Below are positions 51,071 through 59,285 of a stretch of DNA of 64,000 nucleotides, one piece after another (position 1 is the first letter of the stretch; the number at the start of each line of letters is the position of its first letter). The notes under the pieces were generated by a model that did not search any database, was not told where the DNA came from, and worked only from the letters and a program-made list of their open reading frames with translations. The position numbers were made by a program, and so were the translations under genes. The DNA lies in contig CAVQWS010000015.1 of assembly GCA_963717725.1 (NCBI GenBank), positions 1 to 64,000 of the forward strand, read 5' to 3'. The DNA comes from AC-32 sp963717725. GTDB lineage: Bacteria > Actinomycetota > Thermoleophilia > Gaiellales > Gaiellaceae.

Positions 51071-52408
51071 CTAAGCCCTAGAAGGCAGCTCGATCCAGAC
51101 GTCAGCGCCGCCGCCATCACGGTTGGCGGCATGTGCGCTCCCGCCGTGTGCCCTGGCGATCGTTTCGACGATCGAGAGCCCGAGGCCCGCGCTCTCTCCG
51201 CCGCGGCCTTCGTCCGCGCGGCTGAAGCGCTCGAAGGCCCGTTCGATGAAGGCCGTGGGGAAACCCTCGCCGCGGTCCAGGACGTGCAGTTCGACGGAGC
51301 CGTTCCTGCGTCCCGCGCGCAGCGAGACGCCGCAGCCACCGTGGCGGACGGCGTTGTCGACGAGGTTGCCGAGCGCCTGCTCGAGGCGCAGCCGGTCACC
51401 CTCCAGCACGCCGGCTTCGGCCTCGACCTCCGGCCGGCCTCTCCGCGAGAAGCGTCGTGCAACGGAGCGGAGCAGCTCACCGGAGTCGAGCCGCTCGAGC
51501 CGAAGCTGGAGGTGCCCCTGCTCGGAGCGGGCCAGCAGCAGCAGGTCGTCGGCGATCCTGGCGAGCCGGTCGGTCTCCCCGGCAGCCGACTCGATGGCGG
51601 CACGGAGCTGATCCGGCGAACGGCCCTCGCGCAAGGCAAGTTCCAGCTCGGTCTTCAGCAGCGCGAGCGGCGTCCGCAGCTCGTGGCTTGCATCCGAGAC
51701 GAACCGGCGCTCACGCGCGAGGCCTTCCTCGATGCGCTCGAGCATTCGGTTCAGCGTCTCCCCCAGCCGGGCGACCTCATCGCCCGTGGCGGGAACGGGC
51801 AACCGCTCGTCGAGGGACGACGTCGAGATCTCCTGCGCGCGGCGGCGCATCCCCTCGATCGGGCGCAGCGCCGCGCCCGCGACGAGGTAGCCGCCGAGCG
51901 CCGCGAGCAGCAGCGCGACCGGGCCGCCGATGAAGAATCCCCTGCGCAACGTGCCGAGCGTCTCGGCACGGTTTTCCCGCGTGCCCCCGACGATGAGCAC
52001 TCCTCGTGGCGATCTGACCGCGAGCAACCGCGTCGGCTCGTCCAGCCCGGGTGCCGACGGACGGTTCAGCCAGAGCGGATGGACGCGGGCGCGGCGCAGC
52101 TCTTCTGCCGAGAGCAGCGGCGCGCGGTGCAACGAGGAGCTCGCATCGAGCACGCGGCCGTTCGGTGAGACGAGCTCCGCGAACGACTCGCCGCTCTCGA
52201 TCAGCGGACTCGAGGTCGAACGCAGCGAGCCGCCGTCTCGGACGAGCGCCCCGACGTCCTGCGCGCGCGAGCGCAGCGACTGGTCGATCCCGGAGCCCAG
52301 GTCGGAGCCGACCTGCATGTAGAGCAGCCAGGTGGCGCCGGCGAGCACGACCGCCATCGCCGCGGTGAAGAACAGCGTCAACCGCAGCCGGATCGGGAGG
52401 CGGCTCAT
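51071..52408 (-). CDS. Sensor histidine kinase
   Basis: The 445-residue kinase has two membrane helices (about residues 8-29 and 150-175) around an extracytoplasmic sensor domain, a HAMP linker (GAALRPIEGMRRRAQEI), the phospho-acceptor H-box SDASHELRTPLALLKTELE near residue 237, N-box NLVDNAVRHGG, and the G boxes DRGEGFP and GGESAGLGLSIVETIA. It should autophosphorylate and pass phosphate to the response regulator encoded upstream. The signal is unknown. Its ATG overlaps the regulator stop (ATGA). Confidence 0.94.
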   Translation of the reverse strand: MSRLPIRLRLTLFFTAAMAVVLAGATWLLYMQVGSDLGSGIDQSLRSRAQDVGALVRDGGSLRSTSSPLIESGESFAELVSPNGRVLDASSSLHRAPLLSAEELRRARVHPLWLNRPSAPGLDEPTRLLAVRSPRGVLIVGGTRENRAETLGTLRRGFFIGGPVALLLAALGGYLVAGAALRPIEGMRRRAQEISTSSLDERLPVPATGDEVARLGETLNRMLERIEEGLARERRFVSDASHELRTPLALLKTELELALREGRSPDQLRAAIESAAGETDRLARIADDLLLLARSEQGHLQLRLERLDSGELLRSVARRFSRRGRPEVEAEAGVLEGDRLRLEQALGNLVDNAVRHGGCGVSLRAGRRNGSVELHVLDRGEGFPTAFIERAFERFSRADEGRGGESAGLGLSIVETIARAHGGSAHAANRDGGGADVWIELPSRA

Positions 52409-53079
52409 GAGGCCGCCCGCAGCCGGTAACCGACTCCGCGCACGGTCTCGAGCGTGTCCGTCCCGAACGGGCGGTCGATCTTCTCGCGCAGATAGCGCAC
52501 GTACACATCGACGACGTTCGAGCGGTTCTCGTAGGCGAAGTCCCACGCGTGCTCGATCAACTGCAACCGAGTCAGGACCTGGCCGGGGCGGCGCATGAAG
52601 GTCTCGAGCAGGGCGAACTCCTTCGGCGAGAGCTGGATCTCCTGCTCGCCGCGCCAGGCCTTGCGGCTCGCCGGATCCAGGCGTAGCCCGTCCACCTCGA
52701 GCTCGATCGGCCGCTCGACGCCCCCGCGGCGGCCCAGCGCGCGGAGGCGCGCGAGCAGCTCAGCGAAGGAGAACGGTTTCGTCAGGTAGTCGTCCGCCCC
52801 CGCGTCGAGGCCGGCGACCCGGTCCTCGACCGCGTCCCGCGAGGTAAGCATCAGGACCGGCGACCAGACGCCCGCGTTGCGCAGTTGGCGACACGTCTCG
52901 AAGCCGCTCAGCCCTGGCAGCATGACGTCGAGCACGATCGCGTCGTATGGGTGCGCCTCGGCCATCCAGAGCGCGTCCTCGCCGTTCGGGGCGACGTCGG
53001 CGGCGTGCCCTTCCTCGACCAGGCCGCGGCGGATCAGGCCGGCCATCTTGAGCGTGTCCTCGACCACGAGCACCCGCAT
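52405..53079 (-). CDS. OmpR/PhoB-family response regulator
   Basis: The 224-residue protein has a receiver domain with the phospho-acceptor aspartate in AIVLDVMLPG (about residue 51) and the lysine in YLTKPFSF, followed by a winged-helix DNA-binding domain (SPKEFALLETFMRRPGQVL, YVRYLREKID, VRGVGYRLR). The ATG at 53079 starts exactly at the receiver (MRVLVVEDT). Pairs of direct repeats 11 bases apart lie in the divergent promoter region with the PepSY gene and are likely binding sites. Confidence 0.94.
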   Translation of the reverse strand: MRVLVVEDTLKMAGLIRRGLVEEGHAADVAPNGEDALWMAEAHPYDAIVLDVMLPGLSGFETCRQLRNAGVWSPVLMLTSRDAVEDRVAGLDAGADDYLTKPFSFAELLARLRALGRRGGVERPIELEVDGLRLDPASRKAWRGEQEIQLSPKEFALLETFMRRPGQVLTRLQLIEHAWDFAYENRSNVVDVYVRYLREKIDRPFGTDTLETVRGVGYRLRAAS

Positions 53080-53100
53080 GCCGGCATCATCGCGCGTTTC

Positions 53101-53149
53101 GATGAGAGCCCGATGAGAACCGTTCGCCACGCTCTCACGGCTGTCTCAC
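53101..53149. promoter_or_regulatory. Paired direct repeats between the two-component and PepSY genes
   Basis: GATGAGA occurs at 53101 and 53112, and TCTCAC at 53133 and 53144. Each pair is spaced by 11 bases, the usual spacing for OmpR-family dimers, and the two pairs are inverted relative to each other (TGAGA/TCTCA), facing the two divergent genes. Confidence 0.5.
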
Positions 53150-53196
53150 CAGCGCCTTCTACGGTGCGCCTCATCACCACCGGAAGGAGACTCACC

Positions 53197-53532
53197 ATGA
53201 GCAAGCGCATCGCCCTGTTCGCCGCCCTCGCAGCAGTCGTGGCCCTCGCCGCGGCCGCGTTCGCCTTCGGTGGCGGCGGCGGGCTGATCAACGACGACGG
53301 GCACCTGGTCAAGCCCGGCACGCTCGACGACGGCAAGCAGTACCTCCCGCAGGCGTCGATCACGACGGCCCAGGCCGTCGCGGCCGCCCAGCGCGCGTGG
53401 AGCGGGCAGCTCGGTCAGGTCGACCTCGAGAGCCATGGCGGCCGGATCGTCTACGTCGTCGATGTCGGCAACCGCGAGGTCGGTGTCGACGCCACGGATG
53501 GCAGCGTCGTCTCGATCGCGCCGCAGTCCTAG
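53197..53532 (+). CDS. PepSY domain secreted or membrane-anchored protein
   Basis: The 111-residue protein has an N-terminal hydrophobic signal (RIALFAALAAVVALAAAAFAF) and one PepSY-like domain: ASITTAQAVAAAQRAWSGQLGQVDLE and RIVYVVDVGNREVGVDATDGSVV. Such proteins are often encoded beside two-component systems and may inhibit peptidases or act as sensor partners. It is divergent from the response regulator with shared repeats in between. GGAAGGAGA precedes the start. Confidence 0.85.
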   Translation: MSKRIALFAALAAVVALAAAAFAFGGGGGLINDDGHLVKPGTLDDGKQYLPQASITTAQAVAAAQRAWSGQLGQVDLESHGGRIVYVVDVGNREVGVDATDGSVVSIAPQS

Positions 53533-53533
53533 C

Positions 53534-54241
53534 GTGAGGGTCGCAGCCGCAAGCCGCCGTGCTCCTGCTCATAGCCGCCGGGTGCGGCTCGAGCGGGGCG
53601 CACGGCGGCTCGGCGCTGCCGCGACCGGCCGGCGACTATTCGGCGACCGTCGACAACCCCTGGTTCCCCCTGCGACCCGGGCTCGGAGTACGTCTACACC
53701 GGCGCAAAGGACGGCGAGCCGTCGCGGGAGCTGCGTGACCGTGACGCATCGGACGCAGGACGATCGCCGGCGCGCAGTGCATCGAGTCCGCAGGACAACC
53801 TCTACCTCTCCGGGCCACCTCGGTGAGCGCACGACCGACTGGTACTCGCAGGACGGCGACGGCAACGTCTGGTACTTCGGCGAGGCGACGGCCGAGCTCG
53901 ACCGGAAGGGCCACGTCACCAGCACGGAAGGCAGCTGGCTCGCCGGTCGCAACGGGGCGCAGCCGGGGATCTTCATGCCCGCCCACCCGAAGGTCGGCGC
54001 GACGTTCCGGCAGGAGTTCTATAAGGGCCACGCCGAGGATCACTTCCGCATGCAGGCGATCGGCGTCCCGGTGCGTGTTCCTTACGGCCACTGGAGCGGC
54101 GCGATGAAGACACGAGAGTCGACTCCGCTCGAGCCGGGGGCGATCGACTTCAAGTGGTACGTGCGCGGGATCGGAACCGTGAAGGAGCTGGCCAAGGACG
54201 GCTCCGAGCGCGCGGTGCTCGTTTCGTTCCGGCGGGCTTAG
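53534..54241 (+). pseudogene. Lipoprotein-like protein broken by several frameshifts
   Basis: Pieces in order spell one protein: a lipobox LLIAAGCGSSG, SATVDNPWFPLRPG, then GSEYVYTGAKDGEPSRE, VTVTHRTQ, TIAGAQCIE, DNLYLSG, and a long intact end from HLGERTTDWYSQDGDGNVWYFGE to KDGSERAVLVSFRRA. At least four frame changes occur within about 300 bases (53640-53825), whereas the last 140 codons are undisturbed. I know no function for this family. It may be a genuine pseudogene or a stretch of poor assembly. Confidence 0.65.
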
Positions 54242-54639
54242 CCCGAGCCCTCCACACGCTCGAGCCCGTCCTCGGGCAGCGTCTCCCAGCTCGCGAGCGA
54301 GCGGGTGTAGATGTGCTTCTCGGGCCGACCCGGGAGCGGGTCGTCGATCGCGCTCAGGCGGATGCTGGCGTGTTCGGTCTCGGGCCAGCCGCCGCCGAAG
54401 AGGTTCGAGCCGCAGACCGAGCAGAACGTCTTCGCGGTGCCCTCCTCGGGCTGGTAGGTGCGCAGCAGCTCCTCGCCTTCGAGGATCGCGACCTCCTCGC
54501 TGCGCAGGCGGCCGTTGGCGGTGCCGACGCCGCCGGAGAGCTTCTTGCAGGTCGCGCAGTGGCAGAAGGCCCTCGGCTCGAAGTGGTCGGGGACCTCGAA
54601 CCTGACTCCACCGCACTGGCAGCTTCCTCGTAGCGGCAC
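54238..54639 (-). CDS. GFA (glutathione-dependent formaldehyde-activating/CENP-V) family protein
   Basis: The 133-residue protein has the GFA zinc-binding pattern: GSCQCGGVRF at the N-terminus, FCHCATCKKLSG, and FCSVCGSNLFGGG near residue 72. Family members bind zinc and in some cases a thiol adduct of formaldehyde. The divergent neighbour is a zinc alcohol dehydrogenase of the class that oxidises such adducts, which supports a formaldehyde-related role by inference only. Confidence 0.88.
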   Translation of the reverse strand: MPLRGSCQCGGVRFEVPDHFEPRAFCHCATCKKLSGGVGTANGRLRSEEVAILEGEELLRTYQPEEGTAKTFCSVCGSNLFGGGWPETEHASIRLSAIDDPLPGRPEKHIYTRSLASWETLPEDGLERVEGSG

Positions 54640-54671
54640 GGCTGGAGCCTAGCGGCCGTAGGATCGCGTTC

Positions 54672-55778
54672 GTGCAGGTCCGCGCAGCCGTGCTGGAGCG
54701 ATTCGGCGAGCCGCTCGAAGTGCAGGAGCTCGAGCTCGCCGAGCCGCGCGCAGGCGAGGTGCTCGTCCGGCTCGAGGCGTGCGGGGTCTGCCACACCGAC
54801 CTGTTCACGGCCTCCGGCGCCGACCCGTCCGGCTACTCGCCGACGGTGCTCGGGCACGAGGGCGCCGGCGTGGTCGAGGCGCTCGGAGACGGCGTGCGCG
54901 ACCTGGCGGTCGGCGACCACGTGGTCACGCTCTTCTCGCCGCAGTGCCGCGAGTGCGTCCACTGCCTCGACCCGCGCACGAACCTCTGTCTCGCGATCCG
55001 CGAGCAGCAGGGGCTCGGGTTCCTGCCGGACGGGACGACTCGCCTGTCGCGGGACGGGGAGCCGATCCGGCACTTCATGGGCTGCTCGACCTTCGCGGAG
55101 CACACGGTCATGCCCGAGATCGCGCTGGCCCGTGTCTCGCCGGAGGCGCCGCTGGATCGCGCCTGCCTGTTCGCGTGCGGGCTCTCGACGGGGCTCGGCG
55201 CGGCGATGAACACGGCTCGCGTGGCCGCCGGCTCGACGTGCGTCGTGTTCGGCGCGGGCATGGTCGGGCTCGGCGCGGTCGCAGGCTGCCGGCTGCAAGG
55301 CGCCGAGCGGATCGTCTGTGTCGATCTCTCCGAGGAGCGGCTCGAGCTGGCGCGCGGGCAGGGCGCGACGGAGACCTGGATCGGCGGGCCGGACACCGTC
55401 GAGCGCGTGCTCGAGCTGACCGGCGGCTTCGGGGCCGACTACACCTTCGAGGCGACCGGGCACGTCGCGGTGATGCGCCAGGCAGTCGAGTCGGCACGGA
55501 TGGGCTGGGGGCTGGCGACGGTGTGCGGCGTCGCGGGCAAGGGCGAGGTGCTCGAGGTCGTGCCGCGCTTCCTGATCACCGGACGGCGGGTGGCGGGCTC
55601 GTCGTTCGGCGGCGTCAAGGGACGCGACCAGGTGCCGCAGCTCGTCGACCGCTGGCTGGCCGGCGAGATCGACGTCGAGCCGTTCGTCTCGCACCGGTTG
55701 ACGCTGGACGAGGTCAACCGCGGCTTCGAGCTGATGGAGGCCCAGGACGGCATCCGCAGCGTGATCTCGTTCGGCTAG
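54672..55778 (+). CDS. Zinc-dependent alcohol dehydrogenase, class III-like
   Basis: The 368-residue MDR protein has catalytic zinc ligands in CGVCHTDLF near residue 37 and GHEGAGVVEALGDGV near residue 61, a structural zinc site CRECVHCLDPRTNLC near residue 94, and the NAD-binding GAGMVGLGAVAG near residue 197. It is closest in layout to S-(hydroxymethyl)glutathione or mycothiol dehydrogenases. The GTG at 54672 opens on the first strand. It overlaps the DUF3140 stop in a CTAG. Confidence 0.88.
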   Translation: MQVRAAVLERFGEPLEVQELELAEPRAGEVLVRLEACGVCHTDLFTASGADPSGYSPTVLGHEGAGVVEALGDGVRDLAVGDHVVTLFSPQCRECVHCLDPRTNLCLAIREQQGLGFLPDGTTRLSRDGEPIRHFMGCSTFAEHTVMPEIALARVSPEAPLDRACLFACGLSTGLGAAMNTARVAAGSTCVVFGAGMVGLGAVAGCRLQGAERIVCVDLSEERLELARGQGATETWIGGPDTVERVLELTGGFGADYTFEATGHVAVMRQAVESARMGWGLATVCGVAGKGEVLEVVPRFLITGRRVAGSSFGGVKGRDQVPQLVDRWLAGEIDVEPFVSHRLTLDEVNRGFELMEAQDGIRSVISFG

Positions 55779-56113
55779 AGCGGCCGGAGGGGCTCGTTGC
55801 CCCAGTTCAGGAGCGAGTAGCGCCAGCGCGTCCCGGTGACGTCTCCGCGCGGCCGCTGGGCCAGGTGGCGGTGGACGTAGCCGACGACCTTGCGCATGTG
55901 GCGGTAATCCGCGTCCGTCAGCTCGCGCGTCGGGGTCCGCAGGAGCGACACGATTCGGCGGCCGGAAGCGTGGCCGATCGACTCGCCGCCGTCGCGCTTC
56001 TGCCCGACGGCCAGCGACTCTTCGGTCTGCAGCCAGGCCTTGAGCTCGCGGTCGCTTACGTTCACCACCTCATGGAACTGGAGCCAGATGCGCTTACGGT
56101 CGTCGTCGGTCAT
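55775..56113 (-). CDS. DUF3140 family protein
   Basis: The 112-residue protein matches DUF3140: LQFHEVVNVSDRELKAWL, ESIGHASGRRIVSLLRTP, the invariant-looking DYRHMRKVVGYVHRHLAQRP and the end RWRYSLLNWGNEPLRP. It has no known function. An ATG two codons upstream (56119) is also possible. A GC-rich hairpin follows the fasciclin gene upstream of this one. Confidence 0.9.
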   Translation of the reverse strand: MTDDDRKRIWLQFHEVVNVSDRELKAWLQTEESLAVGQKRDGGESIGHASGRRIVSLLRTPTRELTDADYRHMRKVVGYVHRHLAQRPRGDVTGTRWRYSLLNWGNEPLRPL

Positions 56114-56158
56114 GGGCAACGCCGAGGCCCGGCGCGGGCCGGGCCTCGGCGCCTTCCC

Positions 56159-56662
56159 CTAGCTCGCGGGAATGAGCACCTTGTTGATGACGTGGATGAC
56201 CCCGTTCGAAGCCGAGACGTCCGGCTTCACGACCCTCGCGCCGTTGACGTACACCATCCCTCCGCGAACGCGGATCTGGACGGTCGCTCCGTTCAGCGTC
56301 TTCGCCGAGCGAAGCTTCGTCACCTTCGCCGCGGTGACGCGGCCGGCGACGACGTGGTAGAGCAGCACCGCGCGCAGCTTCGCCTTGTCGGCTGCGAGCG
56401 CCTTCAGCGTCGCCTTCGGCACCTTCGCGAACGCGGCGTCGGTGGGAGCGAAAACGGTGTAGCGGGCGTTGCCCGAGAGCGTCTTCGCAAGACCCGCCTG
56501 CTTCACGAGTGAGACGAGCGTCTTGAACTGTCCGGCGGCGACGGCTGTCTGGACGAGGTTCTTCTTGGCGGCGACGGGCGTGCTCGTGGCCGCCGGGGCC
56601 CCCGCCGCCACGACCGCGACTGCGGTGACGAGAGCGGCCGTGGTGAGTCGTAGCTTGGTCAT
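56159..56662 (-). CDS. Secreted fasciclin-domain protein
   Basis: The 167-residue protein has a signal peptide (residues 1-25) and one fasciclin (FAS1) domain with both conserved boxes: YTVFAPTDAAFAKVP (H1) and YHVVAGRVTAAKV plus the C-terminal NGVIHVINKVLIP (H2). FAS1 proteins take part in adhesion and in some bacteria are stress-induced. It is second in the transcript behind the DUF378 gene, 30 bases away, and may therefore answer to the CarH-like regulator. Confidence 0.92.
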   Translation of the reverse strand: MTKLRLTTAALVTAVAVVAAGAPAATSTPVAAKKNLVQTAVAAGQFKTLVSLVKQAGLAKTLSGNARYTVFAPTDAAFAKVPKATLKALAADKAKLRAVLLYHVVAGRVTAAKVTKLRSAKTLNGATVQIRVRGGMVYVNGARVVKPDVSASNGVIHVINKVLIPAS

Positions 56663-56692
56663 TCCGTTCCTCCTCTTCGTGGTCACTTGTGG

Positions 56693-56941
56693 TCAGTTCT
56701 GGTGCGCGACGGCGCGCGACGTGCGGCGGCTGCGCTTCTGTGCCAACGCCGGCAGCCTGGTGGCGGCGTAGGCGGCCGAGAGGCCGACGAGCCCGTACAC
56801 GACGCGAGTGGCGGCGTTGGTCTCGCCGAACTCGAGCCCGAAGACCCACGCTACGAGGTCGAACTCGGCGACCGCGACGAGGCCCCAATTGAGCCCGCCG
56901 ACGATCACGAGCGCCGCTGCTAGTAGATCGATCCGCTCCAT
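56693..56941 (-). CDS. DUF378 family membrane protein
   Basis: The 82-residue protein starts MERIDLLAAALVIVGGLNWGLV, the signature of DUF378, with a second hydrophobic segment (TRVVYGLVGLSAAYAA). Its role is unknown. The start follows GGAGGGACAGG. Two 11-bp repeats lie directly upstream (56952-56973), linking it to the divergent CarH-like regulator. Confidence 0.9.
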   Translation of the reverse strand: MERIDLLAAALVIVGGLNWGLVAVAEFDLVAWVFGLEFGETNAATRVVYGLVGLSAAYAATRLPALAQKRSRRTSRAVAHQN

Positions 56942-56951
56942 CCTGTCCCTC

Positions 56952-56973
56952 CTTTGTCTAGCTTTCGTCGAGA
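56952..56973. promoter_or_regulatory. Two 11-bp direct repeats in front of the DUF378 gene
   Basis: CTTTGTCTAGC and TTTCGTCGAGA are adjacent 11-base units. The first differs from the middle repeat of the array at 56994-57026 only in its last base. They are 11 bases upstream of the DUF378 start codon and could be an operator of the CarH-like protein. Confidence 0.5.
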
Positions 56974-56993
56974 CTCTAACCGCACTCTCCGCG

Positions 56994-57026
56994 CTTTGTC
57001 AAGTCTTTGTCTAGATGTTGTACAGT
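56994..57026. promoter_or_regulatory. Three tandem 11-bp direct repeats in front of the CarH-like gene
   Basis: CTTTGTCAAGT, CTTTGTCTAGA and TGTTGTACAGT follow each other without a gap; T3, T4, G5, T6, A9 and G10 are invariant. The array ends six bases before the ATG. Three head-to-tail 11-bp repeats are the operator form described for the Thermus CarH tetramer. The third unit includes TACAGT, a plausible -10 element with TTGTCA 19 bases upstream, which would make the mRNA leaderless. Confidence 0.65.
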
Positions 57027-57032
57027 TAGAGC

Positions 57033-57920
57033 ATGCCCGAGCCCGGACATCTGCGGATCGGCGAGCTGAGCCGGCGCACCGACACGAGCGTCGACCTCCT
57101 GCGTGCCTGGGAGAAGCGGTACGGCCTGCTTGACCCGGACCGGTCTGACGGCGGCTACCGCCTCTATTCGGACAACGACGTCGAGCGCGTCCGTGCGATG
57201 CGATCGCATCTCGCGGAGGGGCTCGCGGCTGCCGAAGCGGCGCGCCGCGCGCTCGAGACCCCGGTCGCGGAGACGGTCGGTGGCGAGCTCGTCACGCGGT
57301 CGAGGCACGAACTGGCCGACGCGCTCGAGCACTTCGCGGAGGGAAGGGCGAACGCCGTGCTCGATCAGCTGCTCGCATCGCTCAGCATCGACGCGGTGCT
57401 GCGAGACGTGGTGCTGCCGTACCTGCACGATCTCGGCGACGCGTGGTCACGCGGCGAGATCACCGTCGCGCAGGAGCATTTCGCCAGCAACGTTCTCCGA
57501 GGCAGGCTGCTTGGCATCGGGCGGGGGTGGGGCGAAGGCTCCGGACCCCACGCGCTGCTCGCCTGCCCGCCGCGGGAACAGCACGACCTCGGGCTGATCG
57601 CGTTCGGCCTCGCCCTGCGCAACCGCGGCTGGCGAGTCACCTACCTCGGCCAGGACACGCCGGTCTCGGCGCTCGTGGAGGAGACGCGGGAGCTCGAGCC
57701 CGACCGTGTAGTCGTCGCGGCGTCCGCGCCCGATCGGCTCGACGACGTGGTCGCAGATCTCGCGGCACTCGCGCAGGGTGCGCCGCTGGCGATCGGGGGC
57801 GCAGGCGCCTCGGCCGAGCTCGCAGAGAAGGCGGGCGCGACGCTCCTCGGCGGCGACCCGGTCAGCGCGGCGGAGCTGCTGACGCGCGAGCACCGAGCAG
57901 GCGCTCCAGCGCGGCGGTGA
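57033..57920 (+). CDS. CarH-like MerR-family regulator with B12-binding domain
   Basis: The 295-residue protein has a MerR helix-turn-helix (LRIGELSRRTDTSVDLLRAWEKRYGLL), a helical B12 cap domain with the CarH signature W-x9-EH (Trp138, Glu148, His149 in AWSRGEITVAQEHFAS), and a Rossmann B12-binding domain with REQHDLG, where His184 is the expected lower cobalt ligand. CarH proteins repress in the dark with adenosylcobalamin and release DNA on light. The residue after Trp138 is Ser, not the His I recall from the Thermus protein. It has an 11-bp repeat array directly upstream and is probably autoregulated. Its last 59 bases overlap the end of the opposite hydrolase gene. Confidence 0.88.
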   Translation: MPEPGHLRIGELSRRTDTSVDLLRAWEKRYGLLDPDRSDGGYRLYSDNDVERVRAMRSHLAEGLAAAEAARRALETPVAETVGGELVTRSRHELADALEHFAEGRANAVLDQLLASLSIDAVLRDVVLPYLHDLGDAWSRGEITVAQEHFASNVLRGRLLGIGRGWGEGSGPHALLACPPREQHDLGLIAFGLALRNRGWRVTYLGQDTPVSALVEETRELEPDRVVVAASAPDRLDDVVADLAALAQGAPLAIGGAGASAELAEKAGATLLGGDPVSAAELLTREHRAGAPARR

Positions 57921-58626
57921 CCTCGGGCCAGGCGGTCGACGCCGGGTCGATCGGCTCGAAGTGGCCGGCGCCGTCGAGCGTGACGAGCTCGGCCTCGCCG
58001 CCCGCCGCTTCGACGTAGCGCTCGCTCATCGAGTACGGCACCGAATCGTCGGCGGTGCCGTGGATCACGACTTGCGGCACCCCGAGCGGGAGCAGCTCGA
58101 GCGGCGAGCCGTCGGCGAAGTGCTCCGGCGCCATGAACCTCGCCGGCGCGCTCCCGGGGCCGCGCCGCTCGACGGCATCGCGGACGTCGGATACCGGCGC
58201 CAGCGCGAGAACCGGCAGCTGCGCGTGCTTCGCCGCCCAGAGCGCGAGCTGCCCGCCGGCGGAATGGCCGACGAGCACGGTGCGGCCGTCGTGGGCGAAG
58301 GGCAGCTTGTCGCGGTGCGCGAGGGCTCGTTCGAGGTCTTCGGCGGCGGCGGGCCACTCGCCGCCCGGGACGCCGAGGCAGCGGTACTCGAGGTTCCAGC
58401 TGGCGATCCCGGCGGCGCGGAGCGCTTCGCAGAGGTGGCCGGTGTGGACCAGGTTGTACATCGCCTGCCAGTAGCCGCCGTGCAGCACGAGCGCGAGCGG
58501 GAACAGCCCGTCGCCGGGCGGGACGCGGAGGTCGCCGAACTCGAGCGGCTCGGGCCCGTAGGCGATCCGCGCGTCCGCCGCCCGAGGCGGCGGGTCGGTG
58601 AGAACGTCGGCCGAGTCGCGGCTCAA
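57862..58626 (-). CDS. Alpha/beta hydrolase (kynurenine formamidase/BD-FAE-like)
   Basis: The 254-residue protein has ALVLHGGYWQAMYN (HGGxW oxyanion motif), the nucleophile elbow LVGHSAGGQLALW near residue 128, an acid region IHGTADDSVPYSMS near residue 190 and the histidine in DGAGHFEPID near residue 222. The HGGxW form is typical of bacterial kynurenine formamidases and related esterases, but no tryptophan genes are near. The TTG at 58626 overlaps the phosphatase stop (TTGA), which I take as the start. Confidence 0.82.
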   Translation of the reverse strand: MSRDSADVLTDPPPRAADARIAYGPEPLEFGDLRVPPGDGLFPLALVLHGGYWQAMYNLVHTGHLCEALRAAGIASWNLEYRCLGVPGGEWPAAAEDLERALAHRDKLPFAHDGRTVLVGHSAGGQLALWAAKHAQLPVLALAPVSDVRDAVERRGPGSAPARFMAPEHFADGSPLELLPLGVPQVVIHGTADDSVPYSMSERYVEAAGGEAELVTLDGAGHFEPIDPASTAWPEVTAALERLLGARASAAPPR

Positions 58627-59180
58627 ACCGGCACGTTCCAGGCGCTGATCACTCGCTGCTCGCGCTCGAAGCCGAGCGTGCTGAGCGTCCCGGAGTCCAG
58701 CGCGAACAACCGCCCCTCCGCAGCGCCCAGCTCGAGCCAGCGGGCCGTCAGCACCCGCAGGAAGTGGCCGTGCGAGAAGACGAGCACGTCGCCGTCGACG
58801 GCGAGCAACTCCGCCAGCACGCGGTTGGCCCGCGCCGCGAGCTGCTCGACGGTCTCGCCGCCCTTCGCCCCATACCGCCAGATCGTCCAGTCGGGAACCT
58901 GCTCGCGGATCTCGGGCGTCGTGATGCCGTCGTACTCGCCGTAGTCCCACTCGGCCAGGTCGTCGCGCAGCTCGGGTTCGAAGCCCGCCAGCCGCGCGGT
59001 GTCGAGCGCCCGCCGCAGCGGGCTCGACAGCACGAGCGCGAACTCACGACCGCGCAGCATCTCCCCGACCGCCCGCGCCTCACGTTCGCCCTCCTCGGTC
59101 AGCGGCACGTCGGTGCGGCCGGTGTGCCGACCCGTGCGACTCCACTCGGTCTCGCCGTGGCGGACGAGCACGACCTCCAC
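58623..59180 (-). CDS. Histidine phosphatase family protein
   Basis: The 185-residue protein has the RHG catalytic motif LVRHGETEW at its N-terminus, the second arginine in SSPLRRALDTA, the acid in AEWDYGEYDGIT and the second histidine in VFSHGHFLRVL near residue 140. It belongs to the phosphoglycerate mutase-like branch; substrates of such proteins vary. The GTG at 59180 opens directly on the first strand. Confidence 0.9.
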   Translation of the reverse strand: MEVVLVRHGETEWSRTGRHTGRTDVPLTEEGEREARAVGEMLRGREFALVLSSPLRRALDTARLAGFEPELRDDLAEWDYGEYDGITTPEIREQVPDWTIWRYGAKGGETVEQLAARANRVLAELLAVDGDVLVFSHGHFLRVLTARWLELGAAEGRLFALDSGTLSTLGFEREQRVISAWNVPV

Positions 59181-59285
59181 GCGCTGACAGTACGTACTTT
59201 CGAGCGGCCGCGTCCGGGTCTCCGCGGATGCGCACGGCGACCGCCGCGGCGAGGCTGTCTCTGTATCCGAGAAGGAGGTGTCGAG

